A stretch of 64,000 bases of DNA from Oasisia sp. SBJ-2009 (lineage: Eukaryota; Annelida; Polychaeta; Sabellida; Siboglinidae), in the NCBI GenBank assembly GCA_964017155.1, contig OZ024856.1, positions 40,628,270-40,692,269 of the forward strand, in the 5' to 3' direction. Made by a program: the position numbers and the translations under genes. A model generated the notes under the pieces. That model did not search any database. It was not told where the DNA came from and saw nothing but the letters and a program-made list of their open reading frames with translations. Every line of letters begins with the position of its first letter. Within the stretch, counting starts at the first letter, position 1. Shown here piece after piece: positions 48,646 through 60,700 of this stretch.

Positions 48646-48951
48646 TTTTATTCTGGGGTCCAACTTCATGTCATTGTTTGATGGGAACTGGTACTGGAGT
48701 GTCAGGGCCACAGGGCCACAGGGCCCAGGCAGCCTTCTGCTGTGGGTGGCAGGGCTGGTAGACTCAGGGAGAACCATTCTCAGGCATCCAGCAAATGTAT
48801 TTCCGGTTGTCTATAGTATAGCGTTGTCTAGGCGTCCTTGCAGCATGTAAAAATTGAGTTGTGACGTTTTATGTTGCTATTATGAATCTGATTATAATAT
48901 TAATAATTATAATTTTATATTGCATAGTGTATCATTTTTTGTATTTTATAC

Positions 48952-48957
48952 AATAAA
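48952..48957 (+). terminator. Polyadenylation signal AATAAA, APMAP copy B
   Basis: A canonical AATAAA 307 bases after the stop codon, a distance similar to that in copy A. Assignment is by position only. Confidence 0.5.
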
Positions 48958-49199
48958 AATATTATTAATATCTTTAAATAAAGGAAAAAATGTATTTATA
49001 TACATAACTAAAATTAATACGGTATTAAATAACGTAGCATTTCTAAAACTAAAAAAATCAATAAATTACCTATTTGTCATAAAAATACATGATAATCAAT
49101 CTGGCAAATCATTCCATAACAGTAATACTGATACATGATTATATACATGCGGTTAATAGTAATAAATGATTTAGTATATGTAAACAAATTTAATATTAA

Positions 49200-49440
49200 A
49201 CATGTTAAAATGGTCATTACACAAGCATGAAATACAAAATAAATGTGTCTTCAGTCGATCTTTGAAGCTGGTGAAATTGTCAAATGTCTTAATAGCAGTT
49301 GGTAAATTGTTTCATAGGGACACAGCAGCGACAGCGAATGAGCCGTCTCCGGCTTTGGTACGGGTACGCTTCATTCTAACTTGTTACTGCTCGCAGTGTG
49401 CAGTGTTCTTGTCGGTTGATACGGGTAGGCCTACACGAGT
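49200..49440 (-). pseudogene. LINE C-terminal fragment
   Basis: Read on the minus strand: TRTKAGDGSFAVAAVSLWNN, then LPTAIKTFDNF and FKDRLKTHLF. This is the usual R-(G)-SF-VAAP-LWN-LP...FK--LKTHLF ending of LINE polymerases. The reading is from about 49375 to 49210. The rest of the element is absent or unrecognisable. Confidence 0.75.
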
Positions 49441-49449
49441 TCATGTTAC

Positions 49450-52400
49450 GTTGAAGCAGAATTATCTTTTAATACATTCGTCATGTTTTGTTCAATGCGA
49501 TGATCATTGTATCTAATGTGTTCTGTGGCAATTAAGATATCATGGTTTGCATGGAACATACATTGTTCACCCCATGCATTTATTGTCCTCATACAGTTAC
49601 ACCTAGTGGCAGTGGCAGTGAAAACTTCACTTGGCATAAATATGTAACCGGTCATGGACTGATTATGGTGTGAATGCACCCACCTTCGATTGACATATCT
49701 TGTGGAAAGTGTCAATGTATAGCTTTAGACATAACCTTGTGATATATTTCAGTGATAAAAAGTATGTAACAGGATATATATTTTTACAATAATTACAGCA
49801 GTGTAGGGAAGTGAAATATTTATCTCACACGAAGTGCTGATGAAAGTACTGTGACTTTCAATTGCATTGTGATGTACGGTAGATGTTTAACGTTGCAATA
49901 TCAGATGTAGTAATTCAATAAAACATTAACTAAAAATATTCATGAATTATTTATTTACAAAAATACATGTGTATTAAAAGAGTGACGGGTTAATTTCATC
50001 CCCAGTTACATTACTCGTTCAGGTGTATGAATTAGTAAGCTGGATGTATGTCATTCTAAGTGTGATTCTGATTTCCAATGTCACATAATTTTACCCAAGT
50101 ATATACAGAGGGATGGATGCTGTTAGTTTTCTTAAATCTGTCTGTTTTCCAGGAGATACACTAAAAACCAGAACTCCAGTAAATTGTTAGAAAAGGACCC
50201 ACAAGACATGCAGAGATTGTAGGCAGGGCTTCTTCTGTGGATGTCCTTAATATATCATTGCCATGGAGTTGGCACAGTCCTGCCAGTTATTGCTAGACCA
50301 AAGCTGTCTGTGGCCTGGTACTGCAGAAGAAAGGCCACGTCACAGAGTGTGTAGAAGTGACTCCTGCAACCATTCCAATGAAGACTTCAACCTAGGGGAA
50401 AACCGTAAAATTAGAAGGCAATGGTGGGGCCTATAACTGGGACTTCAGTAGGCGAATACCACATAGTGGATAATGTATCTATGGCAATGCTGCTACGAAA
50501 CTAAATACCAGTACATAGTGATTTAAAGGGTGGTCGCGTTAAATGTTTGTTTTTGCAAACTGGAGTCTATCCTTAAATGAGTGGTACTAGCATATGGAAT
50601 GATACAGCCTGATTCAGCAAACATGATCCACCCTCAAACAAAATTTGTCGTAAATGCAAGACACGCTTTAATACACGTCAACATACTGTTGATATCCCTA
50701 GTGTTCACACAACTATATACAAAGTGACATACACATGCTTGTATATAAACGATAGATGTCTGCTGTGTTATTCATTGTATACATACTTAAAAATTATACA
50801 TAATATGCTGGGTTTTTAATGCAAAACATTTCAGTGCACATTTTCATAATTTCTCACGTATTTTCAAATTGCTGTTTTAAAACTTGTTTGGTTAACTGCA
50901 AGAATATGAAATTGGCATAACTGGTCTTTGTATAAAATAAACATGTCATTATATAACTGCTATAAATACTTCCCCATTACTGTTAACACAGTATTTTGTC
51001 ACCCACTGTATGATGCCTATGAATATATACATTACTTGTTACAAATAACTTGGTTACACATAACATTTTCGCACGTGTTTATGCAGAGTTGATTACAATC
51101 AAGTGTGCCACTGTTGTAAACGATTACAGTTGTTGTAGTTACGCTGCAGTGTACAGCATTACGCATTGAATAAATACGGCAACACACTTGAAAAAAAGTT
51201 AATTTCAATACAAAATACACTAAATATCTGCAAACTGAAGGGGTGCAAAATCAACGTTATGTTCTATGGCGAACGGCATACACCATGAAATGAGGGATTA
51301 TTACTGTCATGTTTCCCTTCACCATAAAGTAGATGGGACAGTTGACATCTTTACGTCTGATAGCAGAATAAATGGACATCCCGAGATTCAATCCAAATGG
51401 GAAAGATGACTGCATTTTTCTATATTCACCTGGACAAGTGTACTAAGAGCTGCCTATGATACATAGTAAACTGTTCTAATGTTATATTCCAATATATTAG
51501 ACAGTCTATTAGAAATGTGCACAGCATATTACTGGTCATTGCTACTTATCTGTCCGACATAATCAGTGCTTTTTTTCTATACATTTTGGAGACATGGTTA
51601 TGGAAACAAATGCCACATTCACATAACACCGATTTAATAATCAGCACGTTATAAATGATGCACTATAGATTAGAAACCCTGTTGGCTAAGGCCATTTACT
51701 CAATAACCCTAATGTTGTTTCAACCGTGTATACCAGGAACCACACTGTGAAAGAAATTCTATTGTTTTCCAGTTCTGAATTATGAATCTGGGAAAATGCT
51801 TGTGCCAACATCTTACACATTTCACACTAACACATGCTACCATGGCAAATTCACATAAAACCACCACTGACATAACATAATATCACCAACCATTGACACA
51901 ATATACCATCAGAAACACAGGACGTCCAGACTGCTGGTGAAACACATACATGTGTGCAACACAGACGTAGGTGTTCAATATATGAATATTCGTTAAACGT
52001 GTGAATTGCATGTATTACTCTGTATCAGAACTTAGAGAAAAGCTTACATTTTGGATTTGCCTGGATGGATAGCAATTCTTATCAAACTGTTAAATATATT
52101 TCAGATGAAAAGAAATTAAATATGTAGGAGTGACCTTGAGTGTTCATGTGATGAAGACGATGTTCAGATACGATCAAGGCAACCTCTGGCATCGTTACCT
52201 ATCTTCAGAAGATGAACGAGCCATGTCATAAGGCTGCCACCTGCCAGAGAACTGCCCAACCAACAGTAGGGTGGACACCAACTGGCCACAGACAACCAAG
52301 AATGAAATGGCGCCAAATAAATGACACCCGAGTCACAGATTAGCCAGGGACCGAGTCAGTCCCATTTCCCACTGCATTAAAATACACTGCTTAACTGATG

Positions 52401-52760
52401 CGGCATAAAATGTCACAGTGAATCTTCTCTACACACAGTCCAATGCATTGCGCCTCCGTGCTATGCTTCATAAAACAGCCATGTGAGAGGTCTGCAAGAC
52501 CATTCATTTGCTGCACACACAAGACTGGCTAAATCACCTACATAAAACTGTTTTGGTTTGCAGCCATTTCACTGCTGTAGATATTCCACAGTTCATATAT
52601 AATTAAGACGGTCGCCTTGGCGGAACGTCCGGCATCAGAATCTTAGACATCCAGTGGGACACGATTCCGCCGTTTCCACCATGCATGAACCGAGCAGCTA
52701 TTGCCATCGAAAATTGCTTCAATGGCAGCAACGACTACAGGACAAAGTTATAGTATTACG
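49450..52760. other. Long stretch without recognised gene
   Basis: This is the region between APMAP copy B and the last RTF1 exon. I see no convincing exon, RNA gene or tandem repeat. The part nearest 52760 is presumably the RTF1 3' untranslated region on the minus strand, but I did not find a canonical polyadenylation signal that I would assign. Confidence 0.45.
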
Positions 52761-55700
52761 TTATATAAGCCCCTTTCGTTTCTTGTAGTCCTCCAGATTC
52801 AGCGAACGCCGTGGTGCGACCTCCCGAACATGTGACGTCATCCGGTTTGTTGTGATGCCCATTGACGTATCTACAGCAAGAAGTGGCCATATTAGTGAAC
52901 AAGTAAGGGCTTATTTCAACTCTACCATGAGGTCTGCTATCTACTGGCATATAATATGACTTGTCACAGCGTTAATACAAAAGGGACCAGGTGGCCATGA
53001 AACCCTTCGGGCTATACTGTGAGTGTAACTTATAATCAAAATGGTTTTTTTTTACTACTGGGTTATCAGGGTGCCTCCTTAGTAACCCTGTGTGACAGCC
53101 ATGGTGTTACAGCTAGATTGACAGTGCACCAGGTACTAGATTTATTTATATACAGGCAAAATTTGTAAATTTGGGTAGTGGCTTCTTGCTAAATCAGCTC
53201 ACGTACATGTGCCCATTAAATGCATGTAAAACACCTAATGTACATCTTGTCAAAAGTACTTTCAACCTAACCCTAACCCAAGCCTAAATCCTAACACTAA
53301 ACCTAAACCTTATTCCACATAAAAGCAACCAAAAATGGTCACTTGTACGTGAGTGGTTAGCAAGAAGCCACTACTGAAAGTTTGTGGGGGCCCTCATGTA
53401 TCCTCAGATTGATTGATGCAACTACAAATAGTAGTTCATAGTTGCGATCATCTATAGGATTACATCAGAAATCATATAACAAAGTCATCAGTTCAGTATT
53501 GTAAACTAATGTGTTACTGTAATAGACATAACCTGGATGTGAACCACTAAAGAGAGGAGTGAACATTAGGAGTGAATGTGTATCGCTGAAAATGATCTCT
53601 AAGGGAAAAAACAAACTTACTGAGTGGTATATCCACATCGATTTTGATGTCGAAATCATGTACGGAGAAGAGATCGCTGGTACAGTCTGCTGACTTGTCT
53701 GCCGTTAGTGTGACGTCTGCCCCATCAACGTCATCTGTTCGCTGTGACACAATGTGACAAACAGCTTCAATAACCACGCAAGTAAACAAATCACCACAAA
53801 CCCATCACCACAACTTTCTCAGCTGAATTCTGAATATTCTTAATTCCAAGACATAATACGGTAAATATGTGAACTGGATTGCAAACAAAAATACTGAACT
53901 TTGAGTAGGACACGACAGAAAAACAATGAAATCCAAATGCCAATTTACGTGAAAGATCAAATTTTCATCGCCAAATGAATGGATCATTTCATAAAAAAGA
54001 ACAATAAACTATCAGACTGACACTGTTACTGGGCAATTGATTACGCTTGTGAACAAGCGTTTAATCTAATGTTGCGTCTTAAATAATGCATTTTAACTGG
54101 TGTTGCAAAATATGATGTAGAACCAACTGAAGCTTATAATGAAAGAAATTACAACAACATTTCACACCATAGGACTAACCTCTTTATTTGTACCCTGGCC
54201 ATCAGCACCATCTTTCGTTGCTGCCTCTGCTGCCTGGAACGTATCAGGACATCACACAATGTAAACGATACATTAAAAATGCCAAGTTTTATATAGTGCA
54301 ACATAGAGTCATCACCATGCTCCCTGGCAAATATGTCTGTTTGATAACACGCACAACCTATGGGAACTACCGGTATTTGCAATGCTGCAATTACTGCACA
54401 AAGGTTATGTATTAATGTATTGTAGCCGTATTTGAACATATAAATAAACCCTCAACTACCACACAGATTTGAAAGTGAATACAATATACTTTTTTACGTA
54501 CCCAGCAGTTGGTTATTCAAGAAGTGAATAGCTATATTCCTAAAACTCAATTTATTCAACATTTCCTTAAACATAGCTCAACTTGAATATGTTTACCAAT
54601 TAAAACGGGAAGTCATATTATCATAGCAGCTGTATTAGAGGGAGTGAGTAAGAGAGGCAATGAAAGACAAAGGGTTAACCCTACCTCCAAGGCTTTCTCC
54701 TTCTCTGCCTGCTCCTCCAGTTGTTTCTGTAACTTTGCTTCATCTCGCCCCTACGAAATAACACACACAGTGTGAACTCTCACTGAGGAGAAGTAGTCCC
54801 AGTAACTTACATCACACTTACACCTACAGTAACTTGATAGTATTGATAAGTCATTACTATTTCTGTTGTTAAGACATTAAGAGTACTCCAACATTATACT
54901 TTCAATAATGTCTGGAAGTAAATTCCGGAGGTGATTAGAACTCTCAGAATACGAAACAATTTATTTGACCTTTACCTGCAAAACACATACAGTGAGAAAC
55001 ATATCTAACATAACAATTATAAGGTCAGGGAAACTCCTGTTAAGACATAAAATACCGCTAGCACAGAAGCCACCACATATAGATAATAACATAAACAAAA
55101 ACATAATTTGCATGATTTATTGTGTATAACTGGGTACACAACTACACACACAAATATATATATATATATATATATATCACGATACATAATTACAAATATA
55201 GCAATTATTGATATGACAGCTGGATTAATAATTTAAAGTGAAAACCTTTTTTGTGTAAATGAAAACAAGATAAATAAACTTGACCAAAAATCGAGGTGTG
55301 ACTGTAACGAGCACTCAATATTTGTTAGCGGTGTGAGCAACTGTTGAGTGGTTGTATCCGCCCACCTTTGTGACGAGCATGGGTCGACACCGCCGCCGCG
55401 TGAAGGGGTCCTGCTTCTCCAGCTTCATCTCGGCGGCGTCCTTGATGGCCGCCTCCTCCGCCTCCTTCAGGTTCTTCAGCCGGTTCCGCTGGTTGATGTA
55501 ACTGCACAGGGAGCAGGCATTGTAGGTCTGGGACACAGACTGCACAGGGAGCAGGCATTGTATGTCTGGGACACATAGACTGCACAGGGAGCAGGCATTG
55601 TATGTCTGGGACACATAGACTGCACAGGGAGCAGGCATTGTATGTCTGGGACACAGACTGCACAGGGAGCAGGCATTGTAGGTCTGGGACACATAGACTG

Positions 55701-57645
55701 CACAGGGAGCAGGCATTGTATGTCTGGGACACATAGACTGCACAGGGAGCAGGCATTGTATGTCTGGGACACAGACTGCACAGGGAGCAGGCATTGTAGG
55801 TCTGGGACACATAGACTGCACAGGGAGCAGGCATTGTATGTCTGGGACACATAGACTGCACAGGGAGCAGGCATTGTATGTCTGGGACACAGACTGCACA
55901 GGGAGCAGGCATTGTATGTCTGGGACACAGACTGCACAGGGAGCAGGCATTGTAGGTCTGGGACACATAGACTGCACAGGGAGCAGGCATTGTATGTCTG
56001 GGACACATAGACTGCACAGGGAGCAGGCATTGTATGTCTGGGACACATAGACTGCATAGGGAGCAGGCATTGTATATGTGGGATACATAGACTGCACAGG
56101 GAGCAGGCATTGTATGTTTCGGATACATAGACTGCACAGAGAGCAGGCATTGTATGTCTCGGACACATATATTGCACAGGGAGCAGCCATTGTATGTCTC
56201 GGACACATAGATTGCACAGGGAGCAGCCATTGTATGTCTCGGACACATAGACTGCACAGGGAGCAGCCATTGTATGTCTCGGACACATAGACTGCACAGG
56301 GAGCAGCCATTGTATGTCTCGGACACATAGACTGCACAGGGAGCAGCCATTGTATGTCTGGGACACATTGGTTTTACTCAGGGCTTTATGCAGGATAAAA
56401 TTATTGCGTCACACAGCTAGTTTACAAACTTTCAAATGTGCCTGATGACCTGAAATGGGCTACAAACACACATGACACCATTTACACTCACTTTCGAGGC
56501 ATAACTAACACTATCTATGGTTTTGGAAGACCTTTTTGTGCTCCTTCTTTTTTTCCCCCGCCAACACCCGTCCACCCATATTTCTACCCGTCCATATCCG
56601 TTTTTACCTGTCCAAATGACGGGTGGACGGGTCTCTGCATAAAGCTATGGTAATACTGCATATTCATAGACTGTACAGCACAAACGGAGATAAAGAATGG
56701 CGCACAATGTTAGCTGTGTTCACACTATTTCCAGTGATGCTGAAAATGTGAGGCAAAGTTTGGTTGTAAGAAAAGAAAAATATTTTCACTGTGGAAAACA
56801 ACCGTTAACACTATGTTAACGGCAGTTTTCACTCTAATGGCCACAATTTTAACTGATGGCTCCCATTCTTACACCACAGGTCAATAATTACAACCAACTT
56901 TAGCAGGTGTCATAAAACATAACAATTTAAAATATATAAACATAATACATGGGAGACATTTAAATAATGTACACATCTAATATATAAAAGATTAGTCTAT
57001 ACCAAACTATTTCTTGCATTTATGTAAATGCAAAATATCAGTATATAATGTATGTTCACCCTAACTACAGATGACGTCTCATCACCTAGAAACAATGAAC
57101 GTTTGTACACCGGAAGTAGCCACAGGTGTCAGCACTGACCTGACGGAGCTGATGTTGCTACTGCGGAGTCGGTCGAGCTCCGATGCTCGCTGCTCCAGTT
57201 CATCGAGCTGTATTGTGAGGTCTGCCGCCAGCTCCAGATTGCCCTCGTTCTCCGCCATGTCCTGACACAAACACAGACACATGCTACCAGTGATGACAGT
57301 TACTTCACACAAACACAGACACATGCTACCAGTGATGACAGTTACTTCACACAAACACAGACACATGCTACCAGTGATGACAGTTACTTCACACAAACAC
57401 AGACACATGCTACCAGTGATGACAGTTACTTCACACAAACACAGACAGCACGCTACAAGTGATGACAGTTATTTCTAGGCAAACACATCGACCAAGTAAG
57501 AAAAAAGGAAACCTAATAGAACATCTCTTTGCTAAAACTCGCACATTTTGGGAGAACAATTTAAAAACAATAAAAAACTTACATACATCACACATGCATG
57601 CATGCACATATATGTATATATGTGTATGTATATATCTATAAATAC

Positions 57646-57713
<68 letters not shown>

Positions 57714-60700
57714 CTAGTTGAGTATGCACACATTTGTATTTTAAATGGCAATATGCTGATACTGTGCACCTGACGGATTTGATACAAGCTTGTTTGTATT
57801 CAATTTTATATGTTTTTAGTTGTCAACACCCACAAAAGGGACATTAGCCCTGGATTTTATGGTGTTTAAATAATGTTTTTATTATGGGCAAATGTGCCGG
57901 TCAAGAATGTGAAAGTTGGATCCCGCAAATTAAATGAAACCACAGGAAATCCCACTCTAATTACCAGCCAAATCAATCACACATGCAGTGCATTTTCTAA
58001 CAGTATCACCTACTGTCTGCCTCCTCAACATTACATCAACATCAGCAGTGACTGGCCAAGTCCAAATCGCTACGAACTGAATAGCAACAAGATGACTGGA
58101 CCAATTTAACATCAGCATCAATTTTGTCTAGGCCAGACGATACAGAGGCCAAAATCACCAGCAGTGCCCACCTTCAGTTTCATCAGGTGAGTCTTCTTCA
58201 TCGCGTAGTTGTGTGGATTCTTCTGGAACTTCTGCTTATCAGCTACGATCTACAAACAACAACTGTCGACTTTAAGTCACAGAGAAAGGAGAATGTACAG
58301 TTTTCAATTTACGATGACAAGCACAAAATTACTAATAACACTTTTATGCAAAACTGTTCGTGAATTTTCTTTCAATGCCACGTGTGCTTAACAATTCTGT
58401 TTTCTCCATCAAAACCTGCTTGTTGAATGCATAAACATTATTTGGAATAGGTTTTCAGATCTTATTACTCAAATCACAGTCATATGACAGATGGTTGTCT
58501 GAAGAAAAAAAATGGTATACTCGGTAATTACACTAATGACAAAACCTAGTTATTATTACTTAAATTACTTTCACAAAACACATTAGAAGAACCAGTTCTT
58601 CTCAGAGCAATGACCACATACCGTATCAATATCTTTCTCATCAAATTTGTGTTCAAGGGCCTTCCTGATGTCGTTCGCTTTTTTTTCGACTTCGGCTATC
58701 GTGGGAAGCTGAGCGCCCCCTATCATCATTGTTTCAACCCACTTGTTGAACTCTGACTCTGTGAAGTCTTGATTTGATACAAACTCAAGCCGATAGACTC
58801 GTTCCGCTGCCCCATGTCTGTGAAATGCAAAATTCACTGTAAGTTCTAGCTATAGCAAAAGCATTCTAGTTGTCAGAACTCCGGGAATTTGTATTACATA
58901 TGCATAAAAATAAGTTAACAGAACATAGTTGTAAATCGTATGAGAACATAATAAGGATATACCTGCCAGCCAGTTGCAAGTGATCATAGCTTTATTAAAA
59001 GCAGAGTTATGGATATTAATGTAATGGTCAATAAGCGAATCAGATAAACGTTCAGTGACCTGTTTCTACAGTAATACCTGACATAGCTTTTTTTGCAATT
59101 TTTAAGTTCCGTGAGAGCCACGAAATGTATTGAACTGAATCAAAATAGGAGTTGGGTTGGGTTTTGAGCGACTGATTTGACATGGAATGACATTTGACAT
59201 GGAGTGACCTTATAGACATTATACATTCGTACTGCTATCCATCCCTGAAGAGCTACTGACTTAACTTGACCTTCGGGAAATAGCTTACATTGTAAATCTG
59301 GTATTATTTACACAACATTATCAGACTTATCAAATGACCTACTTTAGACGTAACCCTTTGTTTGTCCGTGTTGTGCCAAGCTGATAGATCTTTGCCGTTT
59401 CGACAGCGTCTGTGATTTCTGCCACCTACAATCAGAGATTTTACTATTAACAAGTAAACATAGTCATACCCGGCACTTAAAGGCAGTCTTGGAACTAACT
59501 AACAAGACCAAGCCAAAACAACAGTGTTACCAGTATTATTCTGCCACTGCAGGCAGCATCACAGGTATATTTATCAAGGTAACAGTATGAAACACTGGAC
59601 AAAATCAAAGCTATATGGAGAGCATTCGAATAAATAATATACAACAGTACTGCTGGTGGACTACACATAAACTGTTGATATTATCATGCCTGCATTATGA
59701 CTACCAGCTACATTTTAACATTAATGGTTATTACAACACCAATGTCCATTGTATAAACCATATGGTATAAGCATTAACTGTACTTTACTTTATAAATACA
59801 TTCACCAGAGACACTGACCCTGTAGACAGCCCGGCCATCGTGATTGCCAATACCAATCCTCACATAGCATCCGACGACGGTCTCCTTGAAAAATGGCATA
59901 TGACACCACCTGGAATAGACATGCAATGGGTCAACAAAATGTCACATTTCATGTAGAAAGGTAAATGTAAAAGGCTTGTTCTGATTGATACATTTTGTTT
60001 GTGACTGGTCCAGTCATGCTTCTGATAAATTACCCTCTTGATAGTTTAATTTTTTTTTTTTTTAAATACTGATACATTTATGATTACCAAAACATATTTA
60101 GGTTTTGTGAAAGAGACACCACAAACGGCTACTCTCATGATATGTGTGGGAACTTTACATTATGGAACACTCTATGCACTACCTATACAAACATCACCAG
60201 GCCATTCAATAAGCTTCCTGTAATGATTATTATGAACATGTGTACATTATTATCAGATGCATCCCGTTTTTGTGCGACCTGCCAACAATAGGTTGCTCGT
60301 GCTGCCACCTAGTGACCAACCTATTCTTATAATGGCTGGTTTGAAAAGCCAAATAATTAAGGAAACCACACACCTTCCCACGACTCAACAGGTACTTAGT
60401 TTTTACAAGCGCCAAAAGAATGATAAGCCAGGGAAAACGTCTTCAAATAAGACTACAGTAGCCATGACAATTCCCATATTTACACAACAAAATCTCGCAA
60501 CAATCCTGCAAGCATCAGAAGACGACCTACTTCTCCAGTTTGTGCCGAGACAATCGTATCCTTGCAAGTTCTTCTCGTGTCGTGATGGCCTGCTGCTTCC
60601 TGCGAGGAATCTCACTGAAACCGGAAGGAACGCTACATAACGCTATATGACTATTGGGATAAACATATCCTAAGAGGTCTGATGTATCCACTTAGGCAAG

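Noticed and set aside
49446..49715. Minus-strand frame of 89 codons next to a LINE fragment
   Set aside because: Could be upstream LINE sequence, but no polymerase motif was recognisable.
50130..50420. Exon-like segment after a TTTTCCAG
   Set aside because: All frames contain stops and no homologous protein was recognised.
53265..53320. Interstitial telomere or chromosome fusion point
   Set aside because: The CCTAA words lie inside a 202-base inverted-repeat element that is also present at 13232, so transposition explains them.
55315..56368. Minus-strand frames of 296-347 codons and plus-strand frames across the 38/40-base repeat
   Set aside because: Only the first 46 codons at the low-coordinate end are RTF1 exon; the remainder is intronic minisatellite. 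Kept as a splicing question, not as a gene.
60257..60640. Plus-strand frame of 127 codons
   Set aside because: Overlaps the RTF1 exon 60531-60614 in antisense and has no independent support.
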